Below, piece by piece: positions 1-11,123 of a DNA stretch of 12,124 bases (its first letter is position 1; every line of letters begins with the position of its first letter). The DNA comes from Quisquiliibacterium sp. Lineage in GTDB: Bacteria > Pseudomonadota > Gammaproteobacteria > Burkholderiales > Burkholderiaceae_E. Made by a program: the position numbers and the translations under genes. The notes beneath the pieces are model-generated. The model saw only the letters and a list, made by a program, of their open reading frames with translations. It was not told the DNA's origin and did not search any database. The stretch spans positions 1 through 12,124 of the forward strand of contig JALRBB010000526.1 in assembly GCA_023257915.1 (NCBI GenBank). Direction: 5' to 3'.

Positions 1-930
1 ATCGGCGGCTTCGGCGCGTTGTTCGAAGTGCCCAAGCGCTACAAGGAGCCGGTTCTGGTCTCCGGGACCGACGGCGTCGGCACCAAGCTCAAGCTTGCGT
101 TTGCCTTGAACCGGCACGACACGGTGGGTGTCGACCTGGTCGGCATGAGTGTCAATGACATCCTGGTGCAGGGCGCAGAGCCGCTGTTCTTTCTGGACTA
201 CTTTGCCTGTGGCCGGCTGCATGTCGACACCGCTGCGGCGGTCGTCGCCGGCATTGCCAGCGGCTGCGAGCAGGCTGGCTGCGCGCTGATCGGTGGCGAG
301 ACGGCCGAAATGCCGGGCATGTACCCGGACGGTGAATACGACCTGGCCGGATTTGCAGTCGGTGCGGTTGAGAAGTCCGCGATCATCGACGGGCGTGGCA
401 TTGCGCCTGGCGACGTGGTGCTCGGGCTGGCGTCCAATGGCGCACACTCCAACGGCTATTCGCTTGTTCGTCGCGTCATCGAACGTGCCTGGGGTCGGAT
501 TGATGCACCGCAGATGAACGATGCCTTCGGCGAGGGCAGTTTCGCCGATGCGGTGATGGCGCCCACCCGGATTTACGTCAAGCCGCTGCTCTCGCTGATG
601 GGCCGGCTGCAGGTCAAGGGGCTGGCGCACATCACGGGTGGCGGCCTTGTCGAGAATGTGCCGCGGGTATTGCCCCAGGGGGTGCAGGCGCGGCTGCATC
701 GTGACGCCTGGCAGTGGCCGCCCTTGTTTGGCTGGTTGCAGCAGCAGGGCGCGATCGCCGATGACGAAATGCACCGGGTGTTCAACTGCGGCATCGGCAT
801 GGTGCTGGTTGTGGCGGCGGCGGACGCGCAAGCGGCGCTGGACTTCCTGCAGGCAGCTGGTGAGCGGGTCTGGCGCATCGGCGAGATCGTCGAACGTGAG
901 AAGGATGCTGCGCATACCGTCGTGCTCTGA
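1..930 (+). CDS. purM: Phosphoribosylformylglycinamidine cyclo-ligase (AIR synthetase), 5' end cut by window edge
   Basis: PurM closes formylglycinamidine ribonucleotide (FGAM) to aminoimidazole ribonucleotide using ATP, the fifth step of de novo purine synthesis, in the cytoplasm. The frame is open from base 1, so the true start lies upstream. 309 residues are visible, and alignment from memory to the 345-residue E. coli enzyme implies about 41 missing. Seen here are the glycine-rich nucleotide-binding stretch SGTDGVGTK (visible residues 21-29), [16 protein letters not shown], the [11 protein letters not shown] signature (98-108), [32 protein letters not shown] and the late FNCGIGM motif. 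Together these are diagnostic of PurM. The last 26 bases overlap the proposed start of tamA, so the two are probably co-transcribed. Nothing in the visible part looks broken. Promoter and start cannot be judged. Confidence 0.97.
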   Translation: MGGFGALFEVPKRYKEPVLVSGTDGVGTKLKLAFALNRHDTVGVDLVGMSVNDILVQGAEPLFFLDYFACGRLHVDTAAAVVAGIASGCEQAGCALIGGETAEMPGMYPDGEYDLAGFAVGAVEKSAIIDGRGIAPGDVVLGLASNGAHSNGYSLVRRVIERAWGRIDAPQMNDAFGEGSFADAVMAPTRIYVKPLLSLMGRLQVKGLAHITGGGLVENVPRVLPQGVQARLHRDAWQWPPLFGWLQQQGAIADDEMHRVFNCGIGMVLVVAAADAQAALDFLQAAGERVWRIGEIVEREKDAAHTVVL

Positions 931-2785
931 CTCACTTTTGACGCTGCGGGGCTTGCCCGGCGGTCGGCTCCTCACGCGCCAAGGCGCGAGAACCTGGCGA
1001 GCGGCGTTTTTGCAGATCCTCCTTGGGTTGGGTGTTGTCCAGGCCTCGTCCGTCGTGATGGCTGCGCCGCAGCCACACTATCGGCTCGAGCTCGAGGCAC
1101 CCGCCGAAATGCTTGCCGATCTGCGCAACAAGACGCTGCTCGGGCGCTGGCGAACGGATCAGGACTTCGAGCGCACGCAACTCCCGCTGTTTATCGAGCG
1201 CATGCGCGAGGAGGCGATCGCAATCGCGCAGGCGGCGGGATATTTTTCTGCCAAGGTCAGCATCGAGCGCAAGCCCGATGCCGGCGATCCTGCCCTGCCG
1301 GTCGTGCGGGTGGTGCTCGATGCTGGTGCGCGGACCACCGTCAATCTCGTCGAGTTGCGACTGGACGGCGCGGCAAGCGCGGATGCTGCGCTTGAAAAAC
1401 GCCTTCGCGATGCCTGGCCATTGGCCGAAGGCAGTTTCTTCCAGGCCTCGGCCTGGGAGACTGGCAAGCGCCTGCTGATCGAGCAACTGCAACAGCAGGG
1501 CTATCTGCGCGCCCGGGTTGCGCAAAGTCGTGCGGCGGTTGATCCGGAACTGACCGCAGCATCGCTGCGCTTGACGATCGACAGCGGCCCGCGCCTGAAG
1601 TTTGGTGAGCCGCGGATCTCGGGAAACCAACGCTATCCGCAGAGCATCGTCTCCGATCTGATGCCCTGGGGACGAGGTGATCCCTACACCTTCGACGCCT
1701 TGCAAACCTTGCAAGATCGACTGCGTATCGATGGCCATTACACCAGCGCAACGATCCTGCCTGACCTGGAAGCTGTCGCCGCCGACCCAGCGCGCGAAGA
1801 TGTGCCCATCGACATCCGGGTACGCGAACGGCGCACGCAGCGGATCACGACCGGTTTGGGCTTTTCGACCGACAAGGGCGCGCGTGGCCTGGCCGGGTAC
1901 GACCATTACAACGTGCTGAACCGGGGTTGGATTGCGCAAACCGGCGTGCAGGCTGAGACAGTGCAGTACCTGCTATTCGCGAATGTGCGCACGCCGACCA
2001 ACCCCGCCGGGCATTACTATCGCGCCGGCGCGCGCACCACGCGGCTTGATGTGCAAAACGAGCTGACCGACTCGGGTTCGGTCTATTTCGGTCGCGGCAA
2101 GCGGGGTGACCGGATCGAGCACTTTGTGTCGCTGCAACAGCAGTTCGAGCAACGCGAAGTCGCCAGTAACAGTGGCCCGATCATCGACAGTGCCTCGGCG
2201 ACCAGCCTGGCCTACGCCTGGACCATGCGCGATCTCGACTCAGACATTGATCCGCGCGCCGGGCTTGCGATCAACAGCCAGGTGTCGGGTGGCTTTTCGG
2301 GCAGCCTGTCGACCAGCCGTACCTTCGCGCGCTTGTATGCGCGTGTCACGCATTTCCTTCCGATGCCGCAGCAGTCGCGTCTGGCGGGCGGGTTGCTGAT
2401 CTCGCGTGTGGAGGCCGGTTGGGTCAGTGCGCGATCGCGTCAGGACATTCCGGGCGAGAACCTGTTTCGAGCCGGCGGTACGAATTCGGTGCGCGGCTAT
2501 CCCTACCTGGGCCTTGGCCTGCCGGAAGGCAATGCGATCGTCGGCGGTCGGGTATTGGGAGTTGCCAGCCTCGAGTATCAGCATCCGATCAGCGGACCGT
2601 GGGCCGGTGCGGTATTTGCCGACATCGGTAACGCGGCGGACAGTTGGCGCGGTTTTCGTGTGGCACGCGGCCTTGGAGTCGGCGTGCGCTGGCGTTCGCC
2701 GGTCGGTCCGATCAACGTGGATGTCGCACATGGGGACCAGGCCGATCGCTGGCGCTTTCACCTGTCGGTGGGCTACAGCTTTTGA
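905..2785 (+). CDS. tamA: TamA, Omp85/BamA-family outer-membrane protein of the translocation and assembly module
   Basis: TamA is the outer-membrane half of the TAM complex. It helps insert some beta-barrel proteins and autotransporters and works with TamB across the periplasm. From the ATG at 905 the protein is 626 residues (E. coli TamA is about 577). It has a long basic N-terminus, a hydrophobic core ([11 protein letters not shown]) and a plausible signal-peptidase site after VVMA (about residue 53). POTRA-like periplasmic repeats follow to about residue 300, then a C-terminal 16-strand barrel. The Omp85 hallmark VRGY is at 529-532 in [12 protein letters not shown], and the chain ends in VGYSF with a terminal Phe, as outer-membrane beta signals do. 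The frame is open upstream into purM. ATG 905 is the only ATG there that keeps the signal peptide; TTG at 938 or 953 would also keep it and shorten the n-region. No strong ribosome-binding site is seen, so translation may be coupled to purM. Confidence 0.93.
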   Translation: MLRIPSCSDSLLTLRGLPGGRLLTRQGARTWRAAFLQILLGLGVVQASSVVMAAPQPHYRLELEAPAEMLADLRNKTLLGRWRTDQDFERTQLPLFIERMREEAIAIAQAAGYFSAKVSIERKPDAGDPALPVVRVVLDAGARTTVNLVELRLDGAASADAALEKRLRDAWPLAEGSFFQASAWETGKRLLIEQLQQQGYLRARVAQSRAAVDPELTAASLRLTIDSGPRLKFGEPRISGNQRYPQSIVSDLMPWGRGDPYTFDALQTLQDRLRIDGHYTSATILPDLEAVAADPAREDVPIDIRVRERRTQRITTGLGFSTDKGARGLAGYDHYNVLNRGWIAQTGVQAETVQYLLFANVRTPTNPAGHYYRAGARTTRLDVQNELTDSGSVYFGRGKRGDRIEHFVSLQQQFEQREVASNSGPIIDSASATSLAYAWTMRDLDSDIDPRAGLAINSQVSGGFSGSLSTSRTFARLYARVTHFLPMPQQSRLAGGLLISRVEAGWVSARSRQDIPGENLFRAGGTNSVRGYPYLGLGLPEGNAIVGGRVLGVASLEYQHPISGPWAGAVFADIGNAADSWRGFRVARGLGVGVRWRSPVGPINVDVAHGDQADRWRFHLSVGYSF

Positions 2786-2787
2786 CG

Positions 2788-5700
2788 ATGAAGACACGCC
2801 TTGCTCTGGCCACGGTCGCCGCGCTTGCGGTGGCGGTGGTGCTTCTCGGATGGTGGGTCGGTCGAGCCGAGTTTCTGCGATTCGCGCTTGAGCGGGCAGT
2901 ACTCGCCAGCGACGGCAGACTCAGCGTCGAGCAGGTCGACGGCAGCCTGTTCGACGGGTTCCAGATCGGTCGCTTGACTTGGCGCGAGGCCGGCGATCCG
3001 GCCAGGCCGGGCGAGGCCTTGCAACTCGATCTGCGCGGCGTGCGGGTTGGCTGGCAGCCGATGTCGCTGCTTCGCGGCGAGTTGGACATCACCGAGCTCG
3101 CCGCAGCAACGATCCGGGTTGCGCTTCCTCCCGGTGGCAAGGGCGACAAGCTAGTGGCGCTGCCCGCATCGATGGCGCTTGCGTTCGGGCTGCGGCTGCG
3201 CGAGGTGCGCATCGGGCGGCTCGAGCTGCAAGCGTCGGGCGAGGCACCAGTCACGCTCGAGGAGATCGCGGCAGCCATGCGGTATCGGTCTGGCGCCCTG
3301 CAGCTCGAACACTTGCGCTTGCGTCACGAGCTCGGCGCACTGCGGCTTCGCGGAACGATCAGCGATGCGGCACCGTATCGGCTGCAGCTCGCAGTTCAGG
3401 CGGCGCCGCAATGGCGTCAGGTGGTGCTCTCGGGTCTTGTCTATGGCGAGTTGGAGCATTTGCAGGCCAGGATCGCGGCAGCTGTGCCCGCGCCACCCGC
3501 AGGGCTGCCCGGGGCGGCTGGCCAGCGCACCACTGGGCCTGCGGAGCCTGGTTTTTTGTCCGCCTCGTTCGAGTTGCGTCCGTTTGAGGCGCAGCCGCTT
3601 GGGCCGGTCAGCCTGCAATTCAGGCAGATCGATCCGAAGCAGCTTGGCATCGATCTGGGCGCCGAGATGCGGCTCGAGGGCTCGGGCGGCATCGAGCTGA
3701 GGCTGCCGAACGACGGTGCCGAGTTGCGCGTCAAGGGGGATCTGCAGATCGTGAACGCGCTGCCTGGCCGTCTGAGCGAACAGCGGCTGCCGCTGGAAGG
3801 TCTGCGTGCGCAGTTGCGCTGGCAGGCATCCAGCCTCGAGATCGATGCACTGGCACTGACGCTTTCCGCAGGCGGACAGGTTGACGCGTCCGGTTCGCTG
3901 GATTTTGGCCGCCAGCTCACGCTTGCCGGTGTGTCGATTCCGCAGCCGAGCCTGGCTGTGCAGATCGCCGGCCTCGATCTGAGTCAGTTCGTCAGTGATG
4001 TAGCCGCCAGCCGAATCGCTGGCAGCGTCCGGTTCGATGAGCGCAACGCCGATCTCGAGCTTGCGGATTCGCTGCTCGGTGGCGTGATGGTGTCGGCTCG
4101 TGCGCGGGTCGGTGAGCAGTCGCTCGCGCTGGAACGCCTGCGACTGCAGGGCGTACCGGGTATGGAAGCAGCCGCAATCGAACTTTCCGGCGATCTCGGT
4201 CTGCGTGCGCCCTATCCGGCGCGGGTGCAGGGCAGCTTCACGCAGCTCGATCCTGCCCGGATTGCGCTAACCCTGGGGCGCTTTGGCCTGCTGTCAGCTG
4301 CGCGTCCGGCAGCCCGGACCGGGAAAGACGAGCCGCCTGCCTGGGTCGATACGATGGCACGCCTGCCCGGTAGCCTCGCTGGGCAGCTGAGCGTGGTCGC
4401 CGAACTCACCGGACCCAACGACCGGCCGCTGCGCGTCACCCTGCAAGCCTTGTCCGGAACGCTTGTCGGACTGCCGGTGCAGGCAACGGGCCGGGCGAGT
4501 CTGATCGGCACGCGAATCGACGACAGCCTGCTCGAGCTGTCGCTGGGACGCACATCCGTGTCGGCAAGGGGCGCCTTCGGTCGTGCCGAGGATGCGCTGT
4601 CGTTGAAGCTGCGCGCCGCAGACCTGTCACAGCTTGCCAGCCTGATCGGAGATGCGAGGCTGGCTGGTGCCGCCGAACTCGATGGAACGATTCGCGGCAG
4701 CCTGGATGCGCCGTCCTTGCACGTCACGGCAAGCGCAAAGGATCTCCGGCTGCCCGGAGATCTGCGGATCGGATCGATCGCCTTGCAGGCCGTGGTTCCC
4801 GCCTTGTCGCAAAACGCCACCGACAGCCAGCTGCGGATCCGGCTCGATGCGCGCCGCCTCGCGCTCGGCGGGCGCGATGCGTCACAGCTGCAGGTCGCAT
4901 TCGATGGCAGCCTGGGCGAGCATCGCTTTACGATCGATGCCAGCGGGCAGGGACTGGCGTTGACGCTGGCCGGTCAGGGCGGCTATCGCGAGCGCTGGAA
5001 TGCGCGCATCGAGCGTTTGTCCACGCAGGGACTGCTTGAGCTGCGCGCCACGTCGCCGATGGCCCTGACAATCGGGCCGCAGGGGGCGCAGCTCGCTGGC
5101 GCGGCGTTCAGCACCGGATTTTCCACGCTCGAGATCGCGCAGGCCAGCTGGCGAGATGGGCAGTTTTCGCTCGATGCGAGCGCGCTGGTCGAGCGGCTTG
5201 GACCGCTGCTGGCAAGCTTGCGCAGGCTGTCGCAGCCCGCGGGTCGTGACACGCAGGATGCGCAGGCGCCGACCGAAATCGCCGAACTTGGGATGCGCAT
5301 CGAGACCAGGCTCGTGGGCAGGTCGCTGGACGATCTGAGTGGCCTGATCGCGGTAGCGCTGATCGCTCCGGCCGATGTGCCAGCGCACGGCGAAGTCAGA
5401 CTCGATCTCGCGCAGGGTGTGCGTGCCGGGCGCGTGGATCTGCGCCTGCCGTCGCTGGCGTTTACGAACCGGTTGATCGGACCGGAATGGCAGTTCGACG
5501 GCAGCCTGCAGTTCGCCGGCGATGTCGCCGGCACGCTCGCGCAGCCGCGGCTCGTCGGAGAGATCCGCGGTGAGCGTCTTCGACTCGAGCAGCGCGCGAT
5601 GGGCTGGCGTCTTGGTGACGGCCGGCTGCTCGGGCGTTTTGATGGCGAGCGTCTGAGGATTGAATCGTTGACGATGGCGTCACTGGCCAAGGGCGGCGGT

Positions 5701-6795
5701 TCGGTGCAGATGCGCGGCGAGGTCGAGGTCGCGACCTTGCAGGGAAGCTTCGCGTTCAACGCAAACCGGCTGGTCGTTCCGATCGGCCCCGGTCAGCGGA
5801 TCGTGCTGTCCGGGGATGCGACCACGAACAGCGATCGTGGCCGCTTGCGGCTGCAAGGCCAGTTGAAGGTGGATGAGGGGCGGATCGAACTGGTCGGTGG
5901 CGATGCACCGAAACTGCCTGCCGATGTCGTCGTCAAGGGGGCTGAAGCGTCGCGCGCGGCGCCGACCACCCCCGACGGCCAGCCGCTGATGATCGAAGCC
6001 GACCTGAAGCTTGCACTGGGCGACAAGCTGCATGTCCATGGCAGCGGGCTCGACGCACGTCTTGCCGGCGAGCTGGCGTTACGTGGTGCCTTGCCTGATG
6101 CTCCATTGGCCAGGGGGACGGTGCAGGTCCGTGACGGCACGTTCACGGCCTATGGCCGTGAACTGCAGATCACCCGCGGGCGCGTGATCTTCAATGGTCC
6201 GCTCGACAATCCGGTGCTCGATATCGTCGCGTTGCGCCGCGAGCAGGCAGTCGAGGCCGGAGTGACGGTGAGCGGCACGGTGCTGTCGCCGAAAATCCGG
6301 CTCACCTCCAACCCGGACGTGCCGGATGCCGAAAAGTTGTCCTGGCTGGTCCTGGGGCAGGGGCTCGAGGGAGCCCAGGGTGCCGCGCAGATCGCCGCCT
6401 TGCAGGCGGCCGCGTCGACCTTGTTCGGCTCCAATGACGGCAGCATGAGCGGTGGTCTGCGCAGCTCACTCGGGCTGGACGTGCTGACGGTGCGCAGCGC
6501 GGGTTCGGGTGGAACGGGGCTTGCGCCAAGGGGCTTTGGCGAGTCGGATCCCTTCCCGGGCCAACTCGGGCAAGCTGCTCGCGCTCCGGCCGGGGCGGCT
6601 GGCAGCGCATCGGACAATGTGATCGCGGTGGGCAAGCGGCTGGGCTCGAAGCTGCTGCTCAGCTATGAGCAGGGCTTGCAGGGAACCTGGTCGCTGCTGC
6701 GTCTTCAGTACGATCTAACGCGGCGCCTGTCGCTGCGGGCGCAGACCGGCACGCAGACCGCGTTCGACATCCTGATGCGCTATCCGTTCGACTGA
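2788..6795 (+). CDS. tamB: TamB, inner-membrane-anchored AsmA-like translocation and assembly protein (DUF490)
   Basis: TamB is a very long beta-rich protein anchored in the inner membrane that spans the periplasm to meet TamA. The family is linked to outer-membrane protein assembly and to bulk phospholipid transport (AsmA-like bridge proteins). It is 1,335 residues here (E. coli 1,259). The single N-terminal membrane segment is at about residues 4-25 (LALATVAALAVAVVLLGWWV). The middle is repetitive amphipathic beta sequence rich in LRL, GSL and DLS patterns, as expected of a hydrophobic groove. A Pro/Ala/Gly-rich insert lies near residues 230-250. The C-terminal DUF490 domain is clear: VRDGTFTAYGRELQITRG, then FNGPLDNPVLDI, VSGTVLSPKIRLTSNPDVP, LSWLVLGQGLEG and DNVIAVGKRLGSKLLLSYEQ. 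The ATG sits two bases after the tamA stop (TGA CG ATG), the classic tamAB arrangement, with no good ribosome-binding site, which implies coupling. The 3' end overlaps gntK tail to tail by 16 bases. Confidence 0.95.
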   Translation: MKTRLALATVAALAVAVVLLGWWVGRAEFLRFALERAVLASDGRLSVEQVDGSLFDGFQIGRLTWREAGDPARPGEALQLDLRGVRVGWQPMSLLRGELDITELAAATIRVALPPGGKGDKLVALPASMALAFGLRLREVRIGRLELQASGEAPVTLEEIAAAMRYRSGALQLEHLRLRHELGALRLRGTISDAAPYRLQLAVQAAPQWRQVVLSGLVYGELEHLQARIAAAVPAPPAGLPGAAGQRTTGPAEPGFLSASFELRPFEAQPLGPVSLQFRQIDPKQLGIDLGAEMRLEGSGGIELRLPNDGAELRVKGDLQIVNALPGRLSEQRLPLEGLRAQLRWQASSLEIDALALTLSAGGQVDASGSLDFGRQLTLAGVSIPQPSLAVQIAGLDLSQFVSDVAASRIAGSVRFDERNADLELADSLLGGVMVSARARVGEQSLALERLRLQGVPGMEAAAIELSGDLGLRAPYPARVQGSFTQLDPARIALTLGRFGLLSAARPAARTGKDEPPAWVDTMARLPGSLAGQLSVVAELTGPNDRPLRVTLQALSGTLVGLPVQATGRASLIGTRIDDSLLELSLGRTSVSARGAFGRAEDALSLKLRAADLSQLASLIGDARLAGAAELDGTIRGSLDAPSLHVTASAKDLRLPGDLRIGSIALQAVVPALSQNATDSQLRIRLDARRLALGGRDASQLQVAFDGSLGEHRFTIDASGQGLALTLAGQGGYRERWNARIERLSTQGLLELRATSPMALTIGPQGAQLAGAAFSTGFSTLEIAQASWRDGQFSLDASALVERLGPLLASLRRLSQPAGRDTQDAQAPTEIAELGMRIETRLVGRSLDDLSGLIAVALIAPADVPAHGEVRLDLAQGVRAGRVDLRLPSLAFTNRLIGPEWQFDGSLQFAGDVAGTLAQPRLVGEIRGERLRLEQRAMGWRLGDGRLLGRFDGERLRIESLTMASLAKGGGSVQMRGEVEVATLQGSFAFNANRLVVPIGPGQRIVLSGDATTNSDRGRLRLQGQLKVDEGRIELVGGDAPKLPADVVVKGAEASRAAPTTPDGQPLMIEADLKLALGDKLHVHGSGLDARLAGELALRGALPDAPLARGTVQVRDGTFTAYGRELQITRGRVIFNGPLDNPVLDIVALRREQAVEAGVTVSGTVLSPKIRLTSNPDVPDAEKLSWLVLGQGLEGAQGAAQIAALQAAASTLFGSNDGSMSGGLRSSLGLDVLTVRSAGSGGTGLAPRGFGESDPFPGQLGQAARAPAGAAGSASDNVIAVGKRLGSKLLLSYEQGLQGTWSLLRLQYDLTRRLSLRAQTGTQTAFDILMRYPFD

Positions 6796-7318
6796 GGAGC
6801 GTCGAGACGCAGCCGTGCTGCGAGATCCGCGACGATGGTCTCGACCGGTTGCGCGATGTCCGCGAACAACGCGTCGCCTGGCGTTTCGAGCGTCTCGAAC
6901 TGACTGCGCAGCAGGCTGGACGGCATGTAGGCGTGGCTGCGCAAGGCCAGTCGCTGCTCGATCAGCTCGAAGCTGCCCTGCAGATGGATAAAGCACACCT
7001 TATGCATCCTCGCCGCCAGTCGATCGCGATACACCTGTCGCAGCGCCGAGCAGGCGAGCACAACGGGACGCCGCTTGGCGGCGCTATGTCGTAGGAGCGA
7101 GTTCAGGCGATCCAGCCAGGGCCAGCGGTCGGCATCCTGTAGCGGTGTGCCGGCGCGCATCTTGTCGACATTGGTCTGCGGATGAAAGCGGTCGGCGTCC
7201 TGAAACTCCCAGCCAAGACGTTGCGCCAGCGCCTGCCCGACGGTGCTTTTGCCGCAACCGGATACCCCCATCACGACGATTGCGCCTGGCATCGCGCCAG
7301 TGACTGGAGATGGCGCGC

Positions 7319-7322
<4 letters not shown>
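6780..7322 (-). CDS. gntK: Gluconokinase (GntK/IdnK-type)
   Basis: Gluconokinase phosphorylates D-gluconate with ATP to 6-phosphogluconate in the cytoplasm, feeding Gnd of the pentose phosphate pathway or the Entner-Doudoroff route. The 180-residue product (family about 175) has the P-loop GVSGCGKST at residues 19-27. It then shows DADRFHP, a WPWLDRL segment, CSALRQVYRDRL and the family pattern SHAYMPSSLLRSQFETLE near residues 138-155. The ATG at 7322 forms a 4-base ATGA overlap with the gnd stop. An alternative start at Met11 (7292) would begin just before the Walker A strand, but the overlap favours the longer form. Placing the kinase directly after the enzyme that uses its product makes the pathway assignment strong. 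No gluconate permease or GntR-type regulator is visible. The last 16 bases overlap the end of tamB on the other strand. Confidence 0.94.
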
Positions 7323-8262
<940 letters not shown>

Positions 8263-8266
<4 letters not shown>

Positions 8267-9198
8267 CGAAATTCCTGCACCTTCTGGAGTACCTGGGAGG
8301 CTGCATCCGGCGCGAGGCAATCGACGACGATCCGCTCCGGCATCGAGCGTAGCCAGGTGAGCTGGCGCTTGGCCAGTTGGCGAGTCGCGGCAATCGCGCG
8401 CTGGACTGCAGTCGCGAGATCATACTGGCCATCGAGGTGTTCCCAGATCTGCCGGTAGCCGACACTGCGTATCGACGGCATCGATGGGTCCAGGTCGCTG
8501 CGGTTGCGCAGCGCGCGCACCTCGTCGACCAAGCCTGCGGCGATCATGGCCTCGAAGCGCTGCGCGATCCGCTGGTGCAGCACGCTGCGATCGGAGGGCT
8601 CGAGCGCGATCGTCAGCCAGCGGCGGGCCGCAGTCTGCGCAGGCTGCGCCTCGAGCAAGGCTGACATTGGCGCGCCAGTGATTTCGATGATCTCCAGCGC
8701 ACGCTGAATACGCTGCGCATCCCCGGGTTGCAGGCGGGCCGCGGTGACCGGGTCGAGCGCTGCAAGCCGGGCGTGCATGGCCGGCCAACCGATGCGCGCC
8801 GCCTGCTCGTCGAGGCGGGCACGAACCTGCGGGTCGGCGCCGGGCAGCGCATGCAAGCCGCGCGTCAATGCCCGCGCGTACAGCATCGTGCCTCCGACCA
8901 GCAGCGCCAGCCGCGCGCGCGCGCCGATTTCGTCGATCAGCCTTTGCGCATCCTGCGCAAAACGCGCCGCCGAGTAGCTCTGCACCGGATCGAGAATGTC
9001 GATCAGGTGATGTACGACTGCATGTCGCTCGGCGGGCGAGGGCTTGGCAGTGCCGATGTCCATGCCACGATAGATCTGCGCCGAGTCGACGCTGATGATC
9101 TCGCTGTGCAGCGCCTGCGCGACATGCATCGCCGCCGCGCTCTTGCCCGAGGCGGTCGGTCCGAGAATCAGGACCCCGCTGACCGGCACCTCGCTCAT
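8263..9198 (-). CDS. miaA: tRNA dimethylallyltransferase (tRNA A37 prenyltransferase)
   Basis: MiaA transfers a dimethylallyl group from DMAPP to N6 of A37 in tRNAs that read codons starting with U. This is the first step to ms2i6A and supports reading-frame accuracy. The 311-residue length matches the family. Seen are the P-loop GPTASGKS at 13-20 and [15 protein letters not shown] from residue 38, with the conserved Asp, Ser, Gln and Tyr. [34 protein letters not shown] and the tRNA-contacting [12 protein letters not shown] near the C-terminus follow. The frame is open up to 9270, but the upstream 24 codons are not family-like. The ATG at 9198 overlaps the mutL stop by 4 bases (ATGA) and begins directly before the Walker A strand, so I chose it. 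There is no clear ribosome-binding site, so it probably depends on termination of mutL translation. The mutL-miaA pair is conserved in many proteobacteria. Confidence 0.97.
8273..8278 (-). promoter_or_regulatory. Shine-Dalgarno site of gnd
   Basis: On the minus strand GCAGGA ends six bases before the ATG at 8266. It is the clearest ribosome-binding site in the leftward operon, lies inside the end of miaA, and decides the gnd start over the upstream in-frame ATG at 8320. Confidence 0.6.
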
Positions 9199-11075
9199 CG
9201 ACCGCGAAGGAACCAGCGATCGAGTTCCTGCAGCGAAACCTGCACCCAGGTTGGACGGCCGTGGTTGCACTGGTCGGCGCCGGCGGTCGTTTCCATTTCT
9301 CGCAACAGGGCGTTCATCTCGGGCAGACTGAGCCGGCGATTGGCCCGCACCGCTGCGTGGCAGGCCATCGATGCGAGTAAGGCATCGCGGCGCTCGGTGA
9401 GTGCGCGGGCGCTGCCAGCCTCGCGCAGTTCGGCAAGGACTGACCGCGCCAGTGCCGCCGCGTCCGCGCTCGCAAGTTCGGCGGGAACCGCTCGCACCGC
9501 GATTGCGGTCGGTCCGATCAACGAGAGCTCCAGACCCAGCGCCGCTAGCGTCTCGGCGCTCTCCTCGACCAGGCTCGCCTCGAGGGCTTCGGCACGAAAG
9601 GTGGCCGGAATCAGCAGCGGCTGACGTGCAATCTCGCGGGCATCGAGCGCGCGCTTCAAGCGCTCATAGACGACTCGCTCATGGGCCGCGTGCATGTCGA
9701 CCAGCACTAGACCGGTAGCGTTCTGGGCAAGGATGTAGATGCCGTGCAGTTGCGCGATCGCATAGCCGAGCGGCGGTATTTCTGAGGTTTGCGGCGATGC
9801 ATCCCGGGCAGCATAGTCGGAACCTGGATCGCCGTCCCGGACTGTCGGAGGGTTTAGTGCCGGGTCGGGCGCATAAAAGGCCATCGCGGCGCTGGGAGTA
9901 AACCGCGGGCCGCCCGGGCCGGCACTGGCGATCGGCAGTTGTCGCTGCGCCGCCGGGAAGGCGATCGGGCCCGGTTGCAGTGAGGCAGGGCTTGCCGCCG
10001 CCCCCGCGCCCGCCCAGTCGGGCTGGATTGCTTGCTGCCCCGGGCCGGTGCCGGCCAGCACCGGATGCCCGGTAGCGGTCGCGCGCAACGCGTCGCGCAC
10101 CGTGTGGAACACCAGGCGGTGGACCGCCTGCGAGTCGCGAAAGCGCACCTCGACCTTGGCCGGGTGCACATTGACGTCGACCAGCGCCGGGTCGATCCGC
10201 AGGAACAGCACGTAGGCGGGATGCCGATCGCCATGCAGCACATCGCTGTAGGCCTGACGCACCGCGTGCGACAGCAGCCTGTCGCGCACAAAGCGTCCGT
10301 TCACATAGACGAACTGGCGGTCGGCGCGGGCGCGGTTCACGGTCGGCAGGCCCAGCAGCCCGGCCAAGGACAGACCCGCACTGCCGGAGTCGATGATCCG
10401 GTGGGCATCCGAGTAGTCGTCGCCCAGACCGGCCAGCGCACGCGCCTGCCAGGATCCGCGCGACATTTGTTCGGTGCGACGCCCGTCGATGCGCAGCGAA
10501 AACGCAATCTGCGGATGCGCAAGTGCAACCCTGCGCAGCGCGTCTACGCAGTGCGCGGTTTCCGTGCCCTGGGATTTCAGGAACTTGCGTCGCGCCGGCG
10601 TGTGCGAATACAGCTCATGTACCTCGACCGTCGTGCCACGGGTACCGGCCGCCGGGGCGATCTGCCCGTCGAGGGAATCGATCACGCAGGCATGTTCCGC
10701 ATCGCCGGTGCGCGACGTGATGCGGACTCGCGCAACTGAGGCGATCGATGCAAGTGCCTCGCCGCGAAAACCGAGCGTGCCGACCCGTTCGAGTTCGGCT
10801 AGCGAATCGATCTTGCTGGTCGCATGCCGGGTCAGCGCCAGCGCGAGCTCATCGGCCGGAATCCCGCAACCGTCGTCGCTGACCGCAACCCGACGCACGC
10901 CCCCCTCGTCGATCTGCAGTTCGATTTGGGTGGCGCCGGAATCGATCGCGTTCTCGAGCAATTCCTTGACCACCGAGGCTGGTCGCTCGACAACTTCGCC
11001 GGCGGCGATCTGGCTGATCAGCGTATCGGCGAGCGCGCGGATGGGGCGCCGGTCTGGCGTCTGCGGGGAATTCAT
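9195..11075 (-). CDS. mutL: DNA mismatch repair protein MutL (endonuclease-type)
   Basis: MutL links MutS mismatch recognition to strand incision. The 626-residue product has the GHKL ATPase motifs: [11 protein letters not shown] (catalytic Glu41, Mg-binding Asn42), [26 protein letters not shown] and [20 protein letters not shown]. The transducer-domain segments NGRFVRDR and [14 protein letters not shown] follow. Residues about 335-440 form a Pro/Ala/Gly-rich linker. The C-terminal domain holds [12 protein letters not shown] at 460-471, which fits the endonuclease pattern DxHA-x2-E-x4-E. The other metal-site elements are also present: [20 protein letters not shown] (603-608) and a terminal FLR (622-624). 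So this MutL probably nicks DNA itself, as in species lacking MutH; that is inferred from the motifs. The ATG at 11075 leaves about ten residues before the conserved RPIRAL start, and no clear Shine-Dalgarno is seen. It is the first gene of the leftward unit, and its stop overlaps the miaA ATG. Confidence 0.98.
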   Translation of the reverse strand: MNSPQTPDRRPIRALADTLISQIAAGEVVERPASVVKELLENAIDSGATQIELQIDEGGVRRVAVSDDGCGIPADELALALTRHATSKIDSLAELERVGTLGFRGEALASIASVARVRITSRTGDAEHACVIDSLDGQIAPAAGTRGTTVEVHELYSHTPARRKFLKSQGTETAHCVDALRRVALAHPQIAFSLRIDGRRTEQMSRGSWQARALAGLGDDYSDAHRIIDSGSAGLSLAGLLGLPTVNRARADRQFVYVNGRFVRDRLLSHAVRQAYSDVLHGDRHPAYVLFLRIDPALVDVNVHPAKVEVRFRDSQAVHRLVFHTVRDALRATATGHPVLAGTGPGQQAIQPDWAGAGAAASPASLQPGPIAFPAAQRQLPIASAGPGGPRFTPSAAMAFYAPDPALNPPTVRDGDPGSDYAARDASPQTSEIPPLGYAIAQLHGIYILAQNATGLVLVDMHAAHERVVYERLKRALDAREIARQPLLIPATFRAEALEASLVEESAETLAALGLELSLIGPTAIAVRAVPAELASADAAALARSVLAELREAGSARALTERRDALLASMACHAAVRANRRLSLPEMNALLREMETTAGADQCNHGRPTWVQVSLQELDRWFLRGR

Positions 11076-11123
11076 GCGAGGGCCGGCGTGGGCAGTCGCC
11101 CGGATGGCGGAAACGATCGGCTG

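Noticed and set aside
638..904. Extension of the tamA frame back into purM
   Set aside because: The extra 89 residues are purM read in another frame, Arg/Ser/Cys-rich, and would bury the signal peptide.
1085..1096. 12-base perfect palindrome CTCGAGCTCGAG
   Set aside because: It falls inside tamA and is explained by the Leu-Glu-Leu-Glu codons there; no regulatory context.
932..1939. 335-codon open frame on the minus strand opposite tamA
   Set aside because: It lies wholly antisense to a well-supported Omp85 gene, has no recognisable motif, and long antisense frames are common in G+C-rich genes.
2644..2787. Extension of the tamB frame back into tamA
   Set aside because: The extra 48 residues are not TamB-like and would place charged sequence before the membrane anchor; the ATG at 2788 fits the family.
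8728..9624. 298-codon plus-strand frame opposite miaA and mutL
   Set aside because: It is low-complexity Arg/Ala/Ser sequence and a shadow of two conserved genes.
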